Below are positions 16,266-24,837 of a stretch of 64,000 bases of DNA, piece after piece. Made by a program: the position numbers and the translations under genes. Where the stretch lies: positions 9,638 to 73,637 of the forward strand of contig SFEA01000007.1 of NCBI GenBank assembly GCA_004557385.1, written 5' to 3'. Within the stretch, counting starts at the first letter, position 1. Every line of letters begins with the position of its first letter. Under the pieces are notes generated by a model that saw nothing but the letters and a program-made list of their open reading frames with translations, made no database searches and was not told where the DNA came from. This DNA comes from Bacteroidales bacterium (GTDB lineage: Bacteria; Bacteroidota; Bacteroidia; Bacteroidales; Muribaculaceae).

Positions 16266-16342
16266 GGTGGTTTTGGCGGCAAATGATGCTGAAGTCGCAG
16301 CGGAATGTGCATTTTTTCGACACATTCCGCTTGCATTTGGGT
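16266..16342. repeat. 77-bp direct repeat, copy 1 (contains a 10-bp hairpin)
   Basis: Matches 17813-17889 at 75 of 77 positions. It includes the hairpin GCGGAATGTG (16300-16309) / CACATTCCGC (16321-16330). The copies bracket the AAA ATPase gene. Confidence 0.9.
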
Positions 16343-16386
16343 AGATTTTTGTAACTTTACCATCGTTAAATAAATTATTTTTAGCT

Positions 16387-17802
16387 ATGTTGATAGGACG
16401 GAAACATGAACAAAGGCGCCTATTAGACGCCTATAACTCAGATTATTCTGAATTTGTTGCGGTATACGGCAGGCGTCGTGTGGGAAAAACATTTCTGATA
16501 AGAGAAACATTTAGTTACAATTTCACCTTTCAGCATAGTGGAATAGCCAATTCCTCTCGTAGCAAACAGCTGAAGGCGTGGTATAATTCGCTTATCGAAT
16601 ATGGTCTTGACATAAAAACTGTACCAACAAACTGGTTAGACGCATTCAACTTGTTGAAGGAACTCGTCAACAGGTCGTCGGACAAAAAGAAGGTTATTTT
16701 TATCGATGAGATGCCTTGGATGGATACACATGCCTCGGGGTTAATACCTGCTTTGGAGCATTTTTGGAATTCATGGGCAAGTGCACGGAAGGATATTTGC
16801 CTCATTATTTGCGGAAGTGCCACGTCATGGATTATCAATAAGATTGTGAAAAACAAAGGCGGATTGCACAATCGTGTTGATTACAAGGTGCCATTGCGTC
16901 CTTTCAACCTTTTGGAGTGCGAACAGTACATGAAAAGTCGTAACATAACCATGTCGCGCAAACAGATTATTGAGGGATATATGGTGATGGGAGGCGTACC
17001 TTTCTATTGGAAAGCCATGCAAAAAGGACTTAGTCTTGCTCAAAACATCGACCAAAATTTCTTCAACCCCGAGGGTGAGCTATGTAATGAATTCGAAGCG
17101 TTGTATGCATCGCTGTTTAAACGGCCCGAAGGATATATAAAGGTGGTGAAATTATTGTCGGGGCGTCGTTCCGGTATGAACCGAAATGAACTTTTGAAAA
17201 GTGGAAAATTTGTTGACAATGGCAGTTTCAGTCAATTGCTCAAGGATTTGGAAAACTGTGGTTTTATACGCAGCTACAACATCATTGGTAATAGGAAAAA
17301 AGATTGTATTTATCAGCTAATTGACCCTTTCACAATATTTTACTACGATTTTATGTGCAACAATGCACATAAAGACCCCAACTTCTGGACGCATAGCATA
17401 AACAAACCCTTTTATCACACTTGGTGTGGACTAAGCTTTGAGCGAGTGTGTATGCTTCACACTCAACAAATTAAGTTTGCATTGGGCATATCGGGCATCA
17501 TATCAGGCGTATACTCGTGGCGCTCAACAAGTTGCAAGCCAGGTGCGCAAATCGATATGGTAATTGACAGAGATGATGATGTAATAAATTTGTGTGAGAT
17601 GAAATATACCTCTGCACCTTGGGATATGCAGGCTTCCGACGTCACTGATATTCTGCGCAAGGAAGATGTTTTCCTACGTGAAACAGAAACCACAAAGGCC
17701 ATTCATAAGGTGCTGGTTAGCGCAAACGGAGTGACACAAAACGAATATTCACAAGAGATTCAAAGAATAGTTACGCTTGATGATTTGTTTAGAGAGTTTT
17801 AA
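16387..17802 (+). CDS. AAA ATPase with C-terminal PD-(D/E)XK-like domain (DUF234 type)
   Basis: 471 residues. The Walker A motif YGRRRVGKTFLI is near residues 28-39, and the Walker B-like motif VIFIDEMPWMD is near residues 100-110. A winged-helix middle follows (GRRSGMNRNELLKSG). The C-terminal domain has AQIDMVID...NLCEMKY, the D...ExK pattern of PD-(D/E)XK nucleases. This build is that of the archaeal-type ATPase/DUF234 family, common in Bacteroidota and of unknown function. Base composition is clearly AT-richer than the neighbours, and the gene is bracketed by 77-bp direct repeats, which suggests acquisition as a cassette. Confidence 0.82.
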   Translation: MLIGRKHEQRRLLDAYNSDYSEFVAVYGRRRVGKTFLIRETFSYNFTFQHSGIANSSRSKQLKAWYNSLIEYGLDIKTVPTNWLDAFNLLKELVNRSSDKKKVIFIDEMPWMDTHASGLIPALEHFWNSWASARKDICLIICGSATSWIINKIVKNKGGLHNRVDYKVPLRPFNLLECEQYMKSRNITMSRKQIIEGYMVMGGVPFYWKAMQKGLSLAQNIDQNFFNPEGELCNEFEALYASLFKRPEGYIKVVKLLSGRRSGMNRNELLKSGKFVDNGSFSQLLKDLENCGFIRSYNIIGNRKKDCIYQLIDPFTIFYYDFMCNNAHKDPNFWTHSINKPFYHTWCGLSFERVCMLHTQQIKFALGISGIISGVYSWRSTSCKPGAQIDMVIDRDDDVINLCEMKYTSAPWDMQASDVTDILRKEDVFLRETETTKAIHKVLVSANGVTQNEYSQEIQRIVTLDDLFREF

Positions 17803-17812
17803 TGTGGCAGTT

Positions 17813-17889
17813 GGTGGTTTAGGCGGCAAATGATGCTGAAGTCGCAGCGGAATGTGCATTTTTTCGACACATTCCGCTCGCATTTGGGT
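17813..17889. repeat. 77-bp direct repeat, copy 2
   Basis: Second copy of the repeat at 16266-16342, offset 1547 bp, with two mismatches. The hairpin arms at 17847-17856 and 17868-17877 lie just after the ATPase stop and may act as its terminator. The rest of the gap to 18145 has only a further hairpin (CGAGTTGCC...GGCAACTCG, about 17979-18033) and a TATATTTG box near 18053, possibly for the fucosidase. Confidence 0.9.
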
Positions 17890-18145
17890 GGTGGACGTTG
17901 ATAAAAGCCGGGCTTCGATGGCGGCGCAGCTTTTGCCTTTGTGAATCGCGGCTGTGAAGCTTGCGGTGGTTTCTTGGCGAGTTGCCACTATCGCGGCAAA
18001 TGACAATCTCAAAAAGCAGTTTGGCAACTCGTCGATGGCAATTAGCAAGATTATATTTGCTAAAGTGGAAAATTATTGCTTATTTTGTTATCGAAAACAT
18101 GAGCCATCTGTTTTATAATAAGCCTTAAACAATAAATTAAATATA

Positions 18146-19498
18146 ATGAAACGAATACTATTATCAATGCTGTTGGCGGCAATGCTAATGCCGGTTGTAG
18201 CTCAACAGCGCATCACAGGAGAGAGTCAGGAAAACTACGAGAAGCGTATGGAGTGGTTTGGCGACGCCAAGTTCGGTGTGTTCATCCACTGGGGCATCTA
18301 TGCTGTGCGCGGAGTGTCGGAAAGCTGGTCGTTCTTCAACAATTATTTGCCTTACGACGAATATATGAAGCAGACCGAAGGCTTCACTGCAAGCAAATAT
18401 AATGCCAAGGAATGGGTTGACTTGATTGAGCAGAGTGGCGCGCGCTACACTGTAATCACCAGCAAGCACCACGACGGTTTTGCCCTTTGGGACACCAAGG
18501 CTGGCAACATCAGCGCCAAGAAGAGCTCGGCTGCCAAGCGCGACGTGCTCACCCCGTTTGTCAAGGAAGTGCAAAAACGCAAGGACTTGCGTCTGGGCAT
18601 CTACTACTCGCTGCTCGACTGGAGTCGCGACGATTATCCTAATGCCACCCGCACCAGCACTCGCTATAACATCAAGGAAGACCCGAAGCGTTGGGCTGAA
18701 TTCTGCAAATTCAACTTTGCCCAATTGCGTGAACTTAACGAAACATATAAGCCGGCTCTGTATTGGTTCGACGGCGATTGGGAACAATCGGCTGAGGACT
18801 GGAACAGCAAGGGCATCATCGACTTGCTGCGCAGCACCAACCCTAACGTGATTGTCAACTCGCGCATTCAGGGCTATGGCGACTACGACACTCCCGAACA
18901 GGGCATTCCGGTGGTTCGCCCCGAAAGCAAATATTGGGAGCTGTGCTACACTATGAACGATTCGTGGGGCTATCAGCACACCGACAAAGATTTCAAGACT
19001 CCGCACATGCTTCTGCGCACACTTTGCGACTGTATGAGCAACGGCGGTAACTTGCTGCTCGACATCGGTCCGAAGGCCGACGGCACCATTCCTCAAGAAG
19101 AGGTTGACATCCTCAAGGAATTCGGTCGCTGGATTGGCAAGCACAAAGAGGCTGTTTACGGCACCCGCGCCGGTCTGCCTGCCGAGCATTTCCCTGATGG
19201 ATACACCACATTGAACAAAGGCGGCGACATCGTTTACCTCTACATTCCTAACAAGGTGCGTGGCAAGATTTGCCTGCGTGGCATAGTAAACAAGGTTAAC
19301 CGCGTGTGGGTGGTTGGCAACGGCTCGATGCTCAGCTACAAAGTCTACGACAAGCCTTATTGGAGCTCGCTTCCGGGCATCGTCTACATCGATGTTCCTG
19401 AAGATGTGCAAGACGAGCAAATCACTGTGATTGCTGTGCTGCTCGATGGTCCTGCCAAGCTCTATCGCGGTCACGGTCAAGTGATTACTTCAAACTAA
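18146..19498 (+). CDS. Alpha-L-fucosidase, GH29
   Basis: 450 residues with a signal peptide (cleavage near VVAQQ). GH29 features are clear: WFGDAKFGVFIHWG (37-50), SKHHDGFALWD (106-116) and the nucleophile Asp209 in ALYWFDGDW. It is a retaining exo-fucosidase of the periplasm or cell surface. It is 19 bp upstream of the PNGase gene on the same strand, so the pair is probably an operon. An N-glycan core or antenna fucose is the likely substrate (inference). Confidence 0.93.
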   Translation: MKRILLSMLLAAMLMPVVAQQRITGESQENYEKRMEWFGDAKFGVFIHWGIYAVRGVSESWSFFNNYLPYDEYMKQTEGFTASKYNAKEWVDLIEQSGARYTVITSKHHDGFALWDTKAGNISAKKSSAAKRDVLTPFVKEVQKRKDLRLGIYYSLLDWSRDDYPNATRTSTRYNIKEDPKRWAEFCKFNFAQLRELNETYKPALYWFDGDWEQSAEDWNSKGIIDLLRSTNPNVIVNSRIQGYGDYDTPEQGIPVVRPESKYWELCYTMNDSWGYQHTDKDFKTPHMLLRTLCDCMSNGGNLLLDIGPKADGTIPQEEVDILKEFGRWIGKHKEAVYGTRAGLPAEHFPDGYTTLNKGGDIVYLYIPNKVRGKICLRGIVNKVNRVWVVGNGSMLSYKVYDKPYWSSLPGIVYIDVPEDVQDEQITVIAVLLDGPAKLYRGHGQVITSN

Positions 19499-19517
19499 AC
19501 TACACGATTACACTGAT

Positions 19518-21200
19518 ATGAAGAGAATCGTTATACTCACAATGGCAGTGCTTTTGGCAGTGCCATTGTTTGCCAAAAAGGCAAAAGCTGCAGCTTATAA
19601 AGTGAGTTACACCTACAACAGCCGCGGCACAATCATTGGTGCTGCAGTGATGACATTTGTAGGCGACCGCACTATGTATGTGCCCGACGCCAAAGCACTC
19701 GACCCGCGCATGACGCTCAAGGCGCCCGAGCAACGCCAGTTCACCGACTTTGCTCAGAGCCGTTGCTTCAGCCGTGCGCAGCTGCAAAACGGCGACGTGG
19801 TCACCACCGAAACGCCGTTCACCATTGGCGCTAACCTCACCGACACCGGCAAGACTGAAAAGATTCTTGGCTACAACTGCCGATGCGTTCACTCGGTGGT
19901 GAACTCTAACCACTACGACATCTGGTATACCACCGAATTGCCTGTGCGCGGCACTCCGCAAGTGGGTGTGGGTGTGCCCGACGGACTGGTGTTGCGCGTG
20001 GTTCGCAACCAAAACCAGATTGAGGAAGCCACTTCAATCAAGCCGTTGAAGAAGGCTCCTGAATTTTGGCCTGAGCAGTGGGGCACTACTCTTAACCGTT
20101 TCGACTATCAATATGCCATCAAGCAAAGCGTGGTGCACACAGTGCGCATCTTCGACCAGGAGCGCATTGCCTTCAACGGCGCCAAGTTGCCCGAAGGCGA
20201 GTTGCAGCCTGGCAAGGTGTATGCATGCGCCGGCGGCACTGTGATTCTCAAAAAAGTCACGTTGCCCGAACTGCATCGCGGATGGGGCATTTTTGCCGAC
20301 GTCACTCAGTATAGCGAGGGCGATGCCTACGACCGCACCGGCTCGGTGTTTGTGATTCCCACCGGCAAGCAACAGTCGTTCCTCGACGCCATTCGCAAGC
20401 TCGACAGCACGCCCAAGTTCACCAGCGGCGGCGTTGACTACCACGGTTTGGTGAGCACTCCTGCCTACGATGTGCCGGTTGAGCTGATGCGCTTCTTCAC
20501 CGGGTTTGGCGTGCGCTTCTTCAACGATAAAATGAAGATTCCCGGACAGGAATGGGTCGACTCGGTGTTCTATAAGTCGCAAGTCACTCCGTTGCAAAGC
20601 CATCTGCAGGGCGAGGTGATTATCGGCGCTTACATCGGCAACTGGGACAGCCGCGGCCACCGCGTGTCGCTCAAGCTGAAGTATTTCCCCGACGACCTGC
20701 GTCACACGCTCTACGACTTTGAAAACGCTATGCCGTTGTTCAACACCGTGAACTATCTCGAGCAGGATTCGCAACCCTATCCTGTGTTCCAAGAAAACGA
20801 TTCGCTCAAGGTGACGTTTAAGCTCGACCGTGCAGTGAAGAATGCTCATCTGTTCTATCTCACCACCGGTCACGGCGGCTGGGGCGGCGGCGACGAGTTC
20901 AACATGAAGCCCAACACCATCTATCTCGACGGTCAGAAGGTAATCAGCTTCATTCCTTGGCGCGACGACTGCGGAACCTACCGCAACTTCAACCCGCAAA
21001 CAGGTATGTACGAAACCGGTTGCAGCTCATCGGACATGAGCCGTTCAAACTGGTGTCCGGGCACTGTTACCAACCCCAACTTCATTGCTCTTGGCAACCT
21101 TGAAGCCGGCGAACACACCATTGTGGTGCAGATTCCGCAAGGCTCGCCCGAAGGCGGCAGCCAAAGCTATTGGTGCACCAGCGGCACCCTGCTCTATTGA
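19518..21200 (+). CDS. Peptide:N-glycosidase F-like amidase, long (type II-like) form
   Basis: 560 residues with a signal peptide. The C-terminal 300 residues follow the PNGase F double jelly roll: GDAYDRTGSVFVI with Asp272 (equivalent to catalytic Asp60 of PNGase F), GHGGWGGGDEFN with Glu460 (equivalent to Glu206), and NWCPG near residues 511-515. By eye, Glu118 of PNGase F falls on Gly374 (AYIGNWDSRG). About 240 extra N-terminal residues form a separate domain, as in type II PNGases. The family cleaves the GlcNAc-Asn bond and releases whole N-glycans. The partner fucosidase supports that use. Confidence 0.85.
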   Translation: MKRIVILTMAVLLAVPLFAKKAKAAAYKVSYTYNSRGTIIGAAVMTFVGDRTMYVPDAKALDPRMTLKAPEQRQFTDFAQSRCFSRAQLQNGDVVTTETPFTIGANLTDTGKTEKILGYNCRCVHSVVNSNHYDIWYTTELPVRGTPQVGVGVPDGLVLRVVRNQNQIEEATSIKPLKKAPEFWPEQWGTTLNRFDYQYAIKQSVVHTVRIFDQERIAFNGAKLPEGELQPGKVYACAGGTVILKKVTLPELHRGWGIFADVTQYSEGDAYDRTGSVFVIPTGKQQSFLDAIRKLDSTPKFTSGGVDYHGLVSTPAYDVPVELMRFFTGFGVRFFNDKMKIPGQEWVDSVFYKSQVTPLQSHLQGEVIIGAYIGNWDSRGHRVSLKLKYFPDDLRHTLYDFENAMPLFNTVNYLEQDSQPYPVFQENDSLKVTFKLDRAVKNAHLFYLTTGHGGWGGGDEFNMKPNTIYLDGQKVISFIPWRDDCGTYRNFNPQTGMYETGCSSSDMSRSNWCPGTVTNPNFIALGNLEAGEHTIVVQIPQGSPEGGSQSYWCTSGTLLY

Positions 21201-21227
21201 TAGCACAAATCATAAAATAGCAAATCA

Positions 21228-21578
21228 GGGTGTATCAAAATTTTGCATTCTCGAAAAGAATCATACGCTTTGTCGCCTGAAAGGCGAGAAGCCGAGCTTT
21301 AGCGAGGCACTTAGCCCGGGGTAAGCGAAGCGCAACCCCGGGTCACCAACGCACCCATCACTCAGCGTCTGAAAGACGCGAATTTATTATTAATCTGTTG
21401 ATGGTTAGTTAATTAATGTCGATTCGCGTCTTTCAGACGCATTATTTCGGAGACACCGCCTTCCGTGGGTTACGCTTTGCTCACCCACGGCTAAGTCCCG
21501 TCGGCTTATGCCTCCGGGTTCTCGTCTTTCAGACGACAATGCTAATTACATAACTAGTTATATAATTATGATACACCC
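21228..21578. repeat. 351-bp palindrome-rich element with 10-bp terminal inverted repeats
   Basis: GGGTGTATCA (21228-21237) and TGATACACCC (21569-21578) bound the element. Inside are four short palindromes with a shared TGAAA/TTTCA loop: 21273-21287, 21365-21379, 21426-21440 and 21522-21536, two in each orientation. There are also two larger hairpins, CCCGGGGT/ACCCCGGG and CCGTGGGT/ACCCACGG. No ORF of note. It resembles a non-autonomous MITE or REP/BIME element and fills most of the 475-bp gap after the PNGase gene. Confidence 0.75.
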
Positions 21579-21608
21579 ACATTGTATTTTGCAGCTGCAG
21601 GTGGGGCG

Positions 21609-21636
21609 TTAGAATGGTGTGGGGGAGGTGAAGCTG
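21609..21636. repeat. 28-bp duplicate of the rluA 3' end (distal boundary of the RM cassette)
   Basis: Identical at 27 of 28 positions to 28585-28612, in the same orientation. On the minus strand it still reads SFTSPTPF-stop, the last residues of the RluA-family protein, but no gene leads into it. Confidence 0.9.
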
Positions 21637-21675
21637 CTTTCGCAGTTATTTCATCGATGATGCTTGCGGCACAAA

Positions 21676-24600
21676 TTATTCTTTGATTCCGTCGGCTGGG
21701 GAATTAACGTCGAGGAGGGGGAACACGCCGCCGCAAAGGTCGTAGAAGCGCTTGAACAGTGCTTTCAGCTTCTCGGTCACGGCTTTCTTCTTGGCTTCGC
21801 GGCTGCCGCCTGCGCCAAACAGCGGCATTGGCGGCAAGATGCCGGCGATGCCTGTGCCCGACTCGCGGATTTCGCCGTCGCGGAACGATTGTTGCAGAAA
21901 TTCCAGCGTCTGCTCGGGCTTCAGATTCTCGGTTGCGATGAGTTCTTGCAGCTCCTTGCCCAACTTTTGGTGAACATAAATCGACCATTCGTCGTTGATG
22001 TCGCTTCCGGCTGAAATGTTCTGCACGAAGTGCATAATTAGGTCTTCCTTGTCGCGCAGGTCGGGTGTTGCAGCAATCGATTTCTTGATTTTTACCACCA
22101 ATTCGGCATCGTGAACCGAGTCGCCGTTCTTCTGAGCCACGAGGAACAGAATATAGTCGATGTTGATTTCAACCGACTTCACCAGTTCTATTTCAAACAC
22201 GATGTCGTCGTTCACGTTCACGGCTTCGCCCTTGCTTTGATGGCGATATTTTTCGTAAAGGTCGAGGTAGATGCCTTGATAGTCTTTGAATTGGTCGTCG
22301 GTGAGTATCTCGTTGCCTTTGAATTGGTCGAAGCTCTGCAAGATGTTTCGATATCGCAGAATGGTTCCCCACAGTTTTATGAAGTCCTTCTCGGCTTTTT
22401 CGCCGAGGATGGTCTTGTAGAGAGGGAAGGTTTCCAACACTTCCATAACTAATGGCCGATAGCCAGGCACTTCGCTGCCATCGTCTTTTGTGTAGCCGTT
22501 GTAGTATTCGTCGAAAGTCTTAATGAGCACCAGTCCGCCGGCGTTTTTGTCGCCAAACAGCTCGAGGGCGGCGTTGGTGGCAGGCTCGAGGTTGCGGAAG
22601 CAAACGATGTTGCCAAAATTCTTGATGCTGTTGAGTATGCGGTTGGTGCGCGAATAGGCTTGAATGAGTCCGTGCATACGCAGGTTCTTATCCACCCAAA
22701 GCGTGTTGAGCGTGGTGGCGTCGAATCCGGTGAGGAACATATTCACCACTATGAGCAAATCAATCTCGCGGTTCTTCATGCGCAGCGACACGTCTTTATA
22801 ATAGTTCTGGAATTTCTCTGCCGATGTGTCGTAGCTTGTGCCGAACATTGCGTTGTAGTCGGCTATGCACTTTTCCAGGAAGTCGCGGCTCGATTGGTCG
22901 AGGCCGTCGGTGTTTTCGGAGTTTTCGTCGCCGCCGAAATCTTCTTCAGCCTCGTTGGGGGCGTAGCTGTAGATTGTGGCTATTTTCAGACGCCGGTTTT
23001 CGGGCAGTTCTGCCATTTGCCGCATCAACTCGTTGTAGTAGAGCTTAACAAACGGAATACTTGCCACGGCAAATATTGAGTTGAAGCCTTGCAGCTTGGT
23101 TTTCACCTTCACTTCTTCAACGTCATTCTTGCCCTTTGCCACCATGCTGACGTTGGTGAGGCGGTTGAAGTCGTAGTGCTGTTCGTTGCGCTTTGTCTTT
23201 TGGGCAAAGTGGTCGAGGATGTATTTCGAGATGTAGGTGATGCGGCGAGGGTCCATAAGAATCTTCGCTTGGTCGATAGCCGGAACGCTTTCCTGCTTGA
23301 TTTCGTCCTCGGGACGCAGTGTGCGAATGTAGTCGACACGGAAGGGCAGCACGTTGCCGTCGCGAATGGCATCAACAATGGTGTAGCTGTGCAGCTTGTC
23401 GCCAAAAGTGCCTTCGGTGGTGGTGAAATCGATGTTGCGTATTGCGCCGGCATTGTCGGGGAAGATTGGCGTGCCGGTGAAGCCGAAGATGTGATATTTC
23501 TTGAACTTCTTCACAATGGCGCGGTGCATATCGCCGAACTGCGAGCGGTGGCACTCGTCGAAAATCATCACCACGTGTTGATTGTAGATTCTGTGCGAGG
23601 CATTTTTGCCTACGAAATTGCTCAGTTTCTGAATGGTGGTGATGATGATTCGGCAATTCGGGTCGTTGAGCTGTCGGGTGAGCACGGCTGTGGATGTGTT
23701 GGAGTTGGCTGCGCCTTTTTCGAAGCGGTCATATTCTTTCATCGTCTGATAGTCGAGGTCTTTGCGGTCGACCACAAACAGCACTTTGTCGATTTCTTCC
23801 ATTGCCGAAGCCAGGCGCGCCGTTTTGAATGAGGTGAGCGTCTTGCCCGAACCGGTGGTGTGCCAGATGAATCCGCCTGCTTCACGCTTGCCCCAGCATT
23901 TCACATTGCTCGACGTGAGTATGCGCTGAATGATGCGCTCGGTGGCTGCAATCTGATAGGGCCGCATCACAAGCAGCAGATTCTCGGCAGTGAACACGCA
24001 GTATCGGGTGAGCACATTTAGCAAGGTGTGCTTCGAGAGGAATGTCTGGGTGAAATCCACAAGGTCGCGAATCGGCTCATTGTCGAGTAGCGCCCAGTAG
24101 GAGGTGAACTCAAACGAGTTGCTTGTTTGCTTCTTGCTGCCCTTGTTTTGCTGCTTCACATGGCTGTCGCGAGTGGTGTTGCTGTAATACTTGGTGAGCG
24201 TGCCGTTGCTGATTACGAAAATCTGCACAAACTCAAACAAGCCGCAGCCAGCCCAAAACGATTCGCGGTTGTAGCGGCGAATCTGGTTGAAGGCCTCGCG
24301 CACTTCCACGCCGCGGCGTTTCAGCTCCACGTGCACCAGAGGCAAGCCGTTCACAAGTATTGTCACGTCGTAGCGGTTTTCGTGGCTGCCTCCCTCGGGC
24401 ACATATTGGTTGATTACTTGCAGCGAGTTGTTGTGTATATTCTCTTTGTCGATGAGATAGACGTTCACAAACGAACCATCGTCGCGCGTGAGCACCTTTT
24501 TGTGGTCCTCCTGAATGGTGCGGGTTTTCTCCACGATGCCCTCATTGGGGTTGCCGAGGTAATTCTTGAAAAAAGCGGCCCATTCCTTGTCGGTGAAACG

Positions 24601-24819
24601 CAGATTGTTGAGTTTTTCGAGCTGATAGCGCAGGTTGTCAATCAACTCTTTTTCGCAGGTGATTGGCAGATATTCGTAGGCTTGACGCTGGAGTCGCTTG
24701 ATGAAGTCGGCTTCCATTTCAGCCTCGCTCTGATATTGGGCGCTGCTGTAATAGCCGCCCTCAAATTCAGCCACCACGGTCGATTCCGGGTTTTGTGATA
24801 TGCAATCGTATTCTTTCAT
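21676..24819 (-). CDS. hsdR: Type I restriction enzyme, R subunit (HsdR)
   Basis: 1047 residues, full length. The N-terminal nuclease has the PD-ExK-type NGLPLVHVELKRRGV. The SF2 translocase motifs are WHTTGSGKTLTS (Walker A), IFDECHRSQFGD (DEAD-like) and FGFTGTPIF (motif III), with a late motif region GFDATTLNTLWVDKNL. It cuts unmodified DNA after ATP-driven translocation in complex with HsdM and HsdS. It is the last gene of the operon, separated from the specificity gene by a four-helix-bundle gene. Confidence 0.95.
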   Translation of the reverse strand: MKEYDCISQNPESTVVAEFEGGYYSSAQYQSEAEMEADFIKRLQRQAYEYLPITCEKELIDNLRYQLEKLNNLRFTDKEWAAFFKNYLGNPNEGIVEKTRTIQEDHKKVLTRDDGSFVNVYLIDKENIHNNSLQVINQYVPEGGSHENRYDVTILVNGLPLVHVELKRRGVEVREAFNQIRRYNRESFWAGCGLFEFVQIFVISNGTLTKYYSNTTRDSHVKQQNKGSKKQTSNSFEFTSYWALLDNEPIRDLVDFTQTFLSKHTLLNVLTRYCVFTAENLLLVMRPYQIAATERIIQRILTSSNVKCWGKREAGGFIWHTTGSGKTLTSFKTARLASAMEEIDKVLFVVDRKDLDYQTMKEYDRFEKGAANSNTSTAVLTRQLNDPNCRIIITTIQKLSNFVGKNASHRIYNQHVVMIFDECHRSQFGDMHRAIVKKFKKYHIFGFTGTPIFPDNAGAIRNIDFTTTEGTFGDKLHSYTIVDAIRDGNVLPFRVDYIRTLRPEDEIKQESVPAIDQAKILMDPRRITYISKYILDHFAQKTKRNEQHYDFNRLTNVSMVAKGKNDVEEVKVKTKLQGFNSIFAVASIPFVKLYYNELMRQMAELPENRRLKIATIYSYAPNEAEEDFGGDENSENTDGLDQSSRDFLEKCIADYNAMFGTSYDTSAEKFQNYYKDVSLRMKNREIDLLIVVNMFLTGFDATTLNTLWVDKNLRMHGLIQAYSRTNRILNSIKNFGNIVCFRNLEPATNAALELFGDKNAGGLVLIKTFDEYYNGYTKDDGSEVPGYRPLVMEVLETFPLYKTILGEKAEKDFIKLWGTILRYRNILQSFDQFKGNEILTDDQFKDYQGIYLDLYEKYRHQSKGEAVNVNDDIVFEIELVKSVEINIDYILFLVAQKNGDSVHDAELVVKIKKSIAATPDLRDKEDLIMHFVQNISAGSDINDEWSIYVHQKLGKELQELIATENLKPEQTLEFLQQSFRDGEIRESGTGIAGILPPMPLFGAGGSREAKKKAVTEKLKALFKRFYDLCGGVFPLLDVNSPADGIKE

Positions 24820-24837
24820 GATTGGTGATTGTGTTAG

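Noticed and set aside
16085..16363. 93-residue N-terminal extension of the first Fic protein
   Set aside because: It would read across the consensus promoter, both palindromes and the 77-bp repeat; the family starts at MYIHERDNW (16084).
14780..17889. A single Fic plus ATPase toxin-antitoxin pair
   Set aside because: The genes are divergent, and a 77-bp repeat copy lies between them on the ATPase side; no FicA-like small antitoxin is present and the Fic protein carries its own inhibitory helix.
18185..19480. Long antisense ORF opposite the GH29 gene
   Set aside because: It is a codon-bias shadow with no domain; similar antisense frames opposite GH92 (54431-55672, 61738-63036), PNGase (20034-20999) and ychF (34374-35414) were rejected for the same reason.
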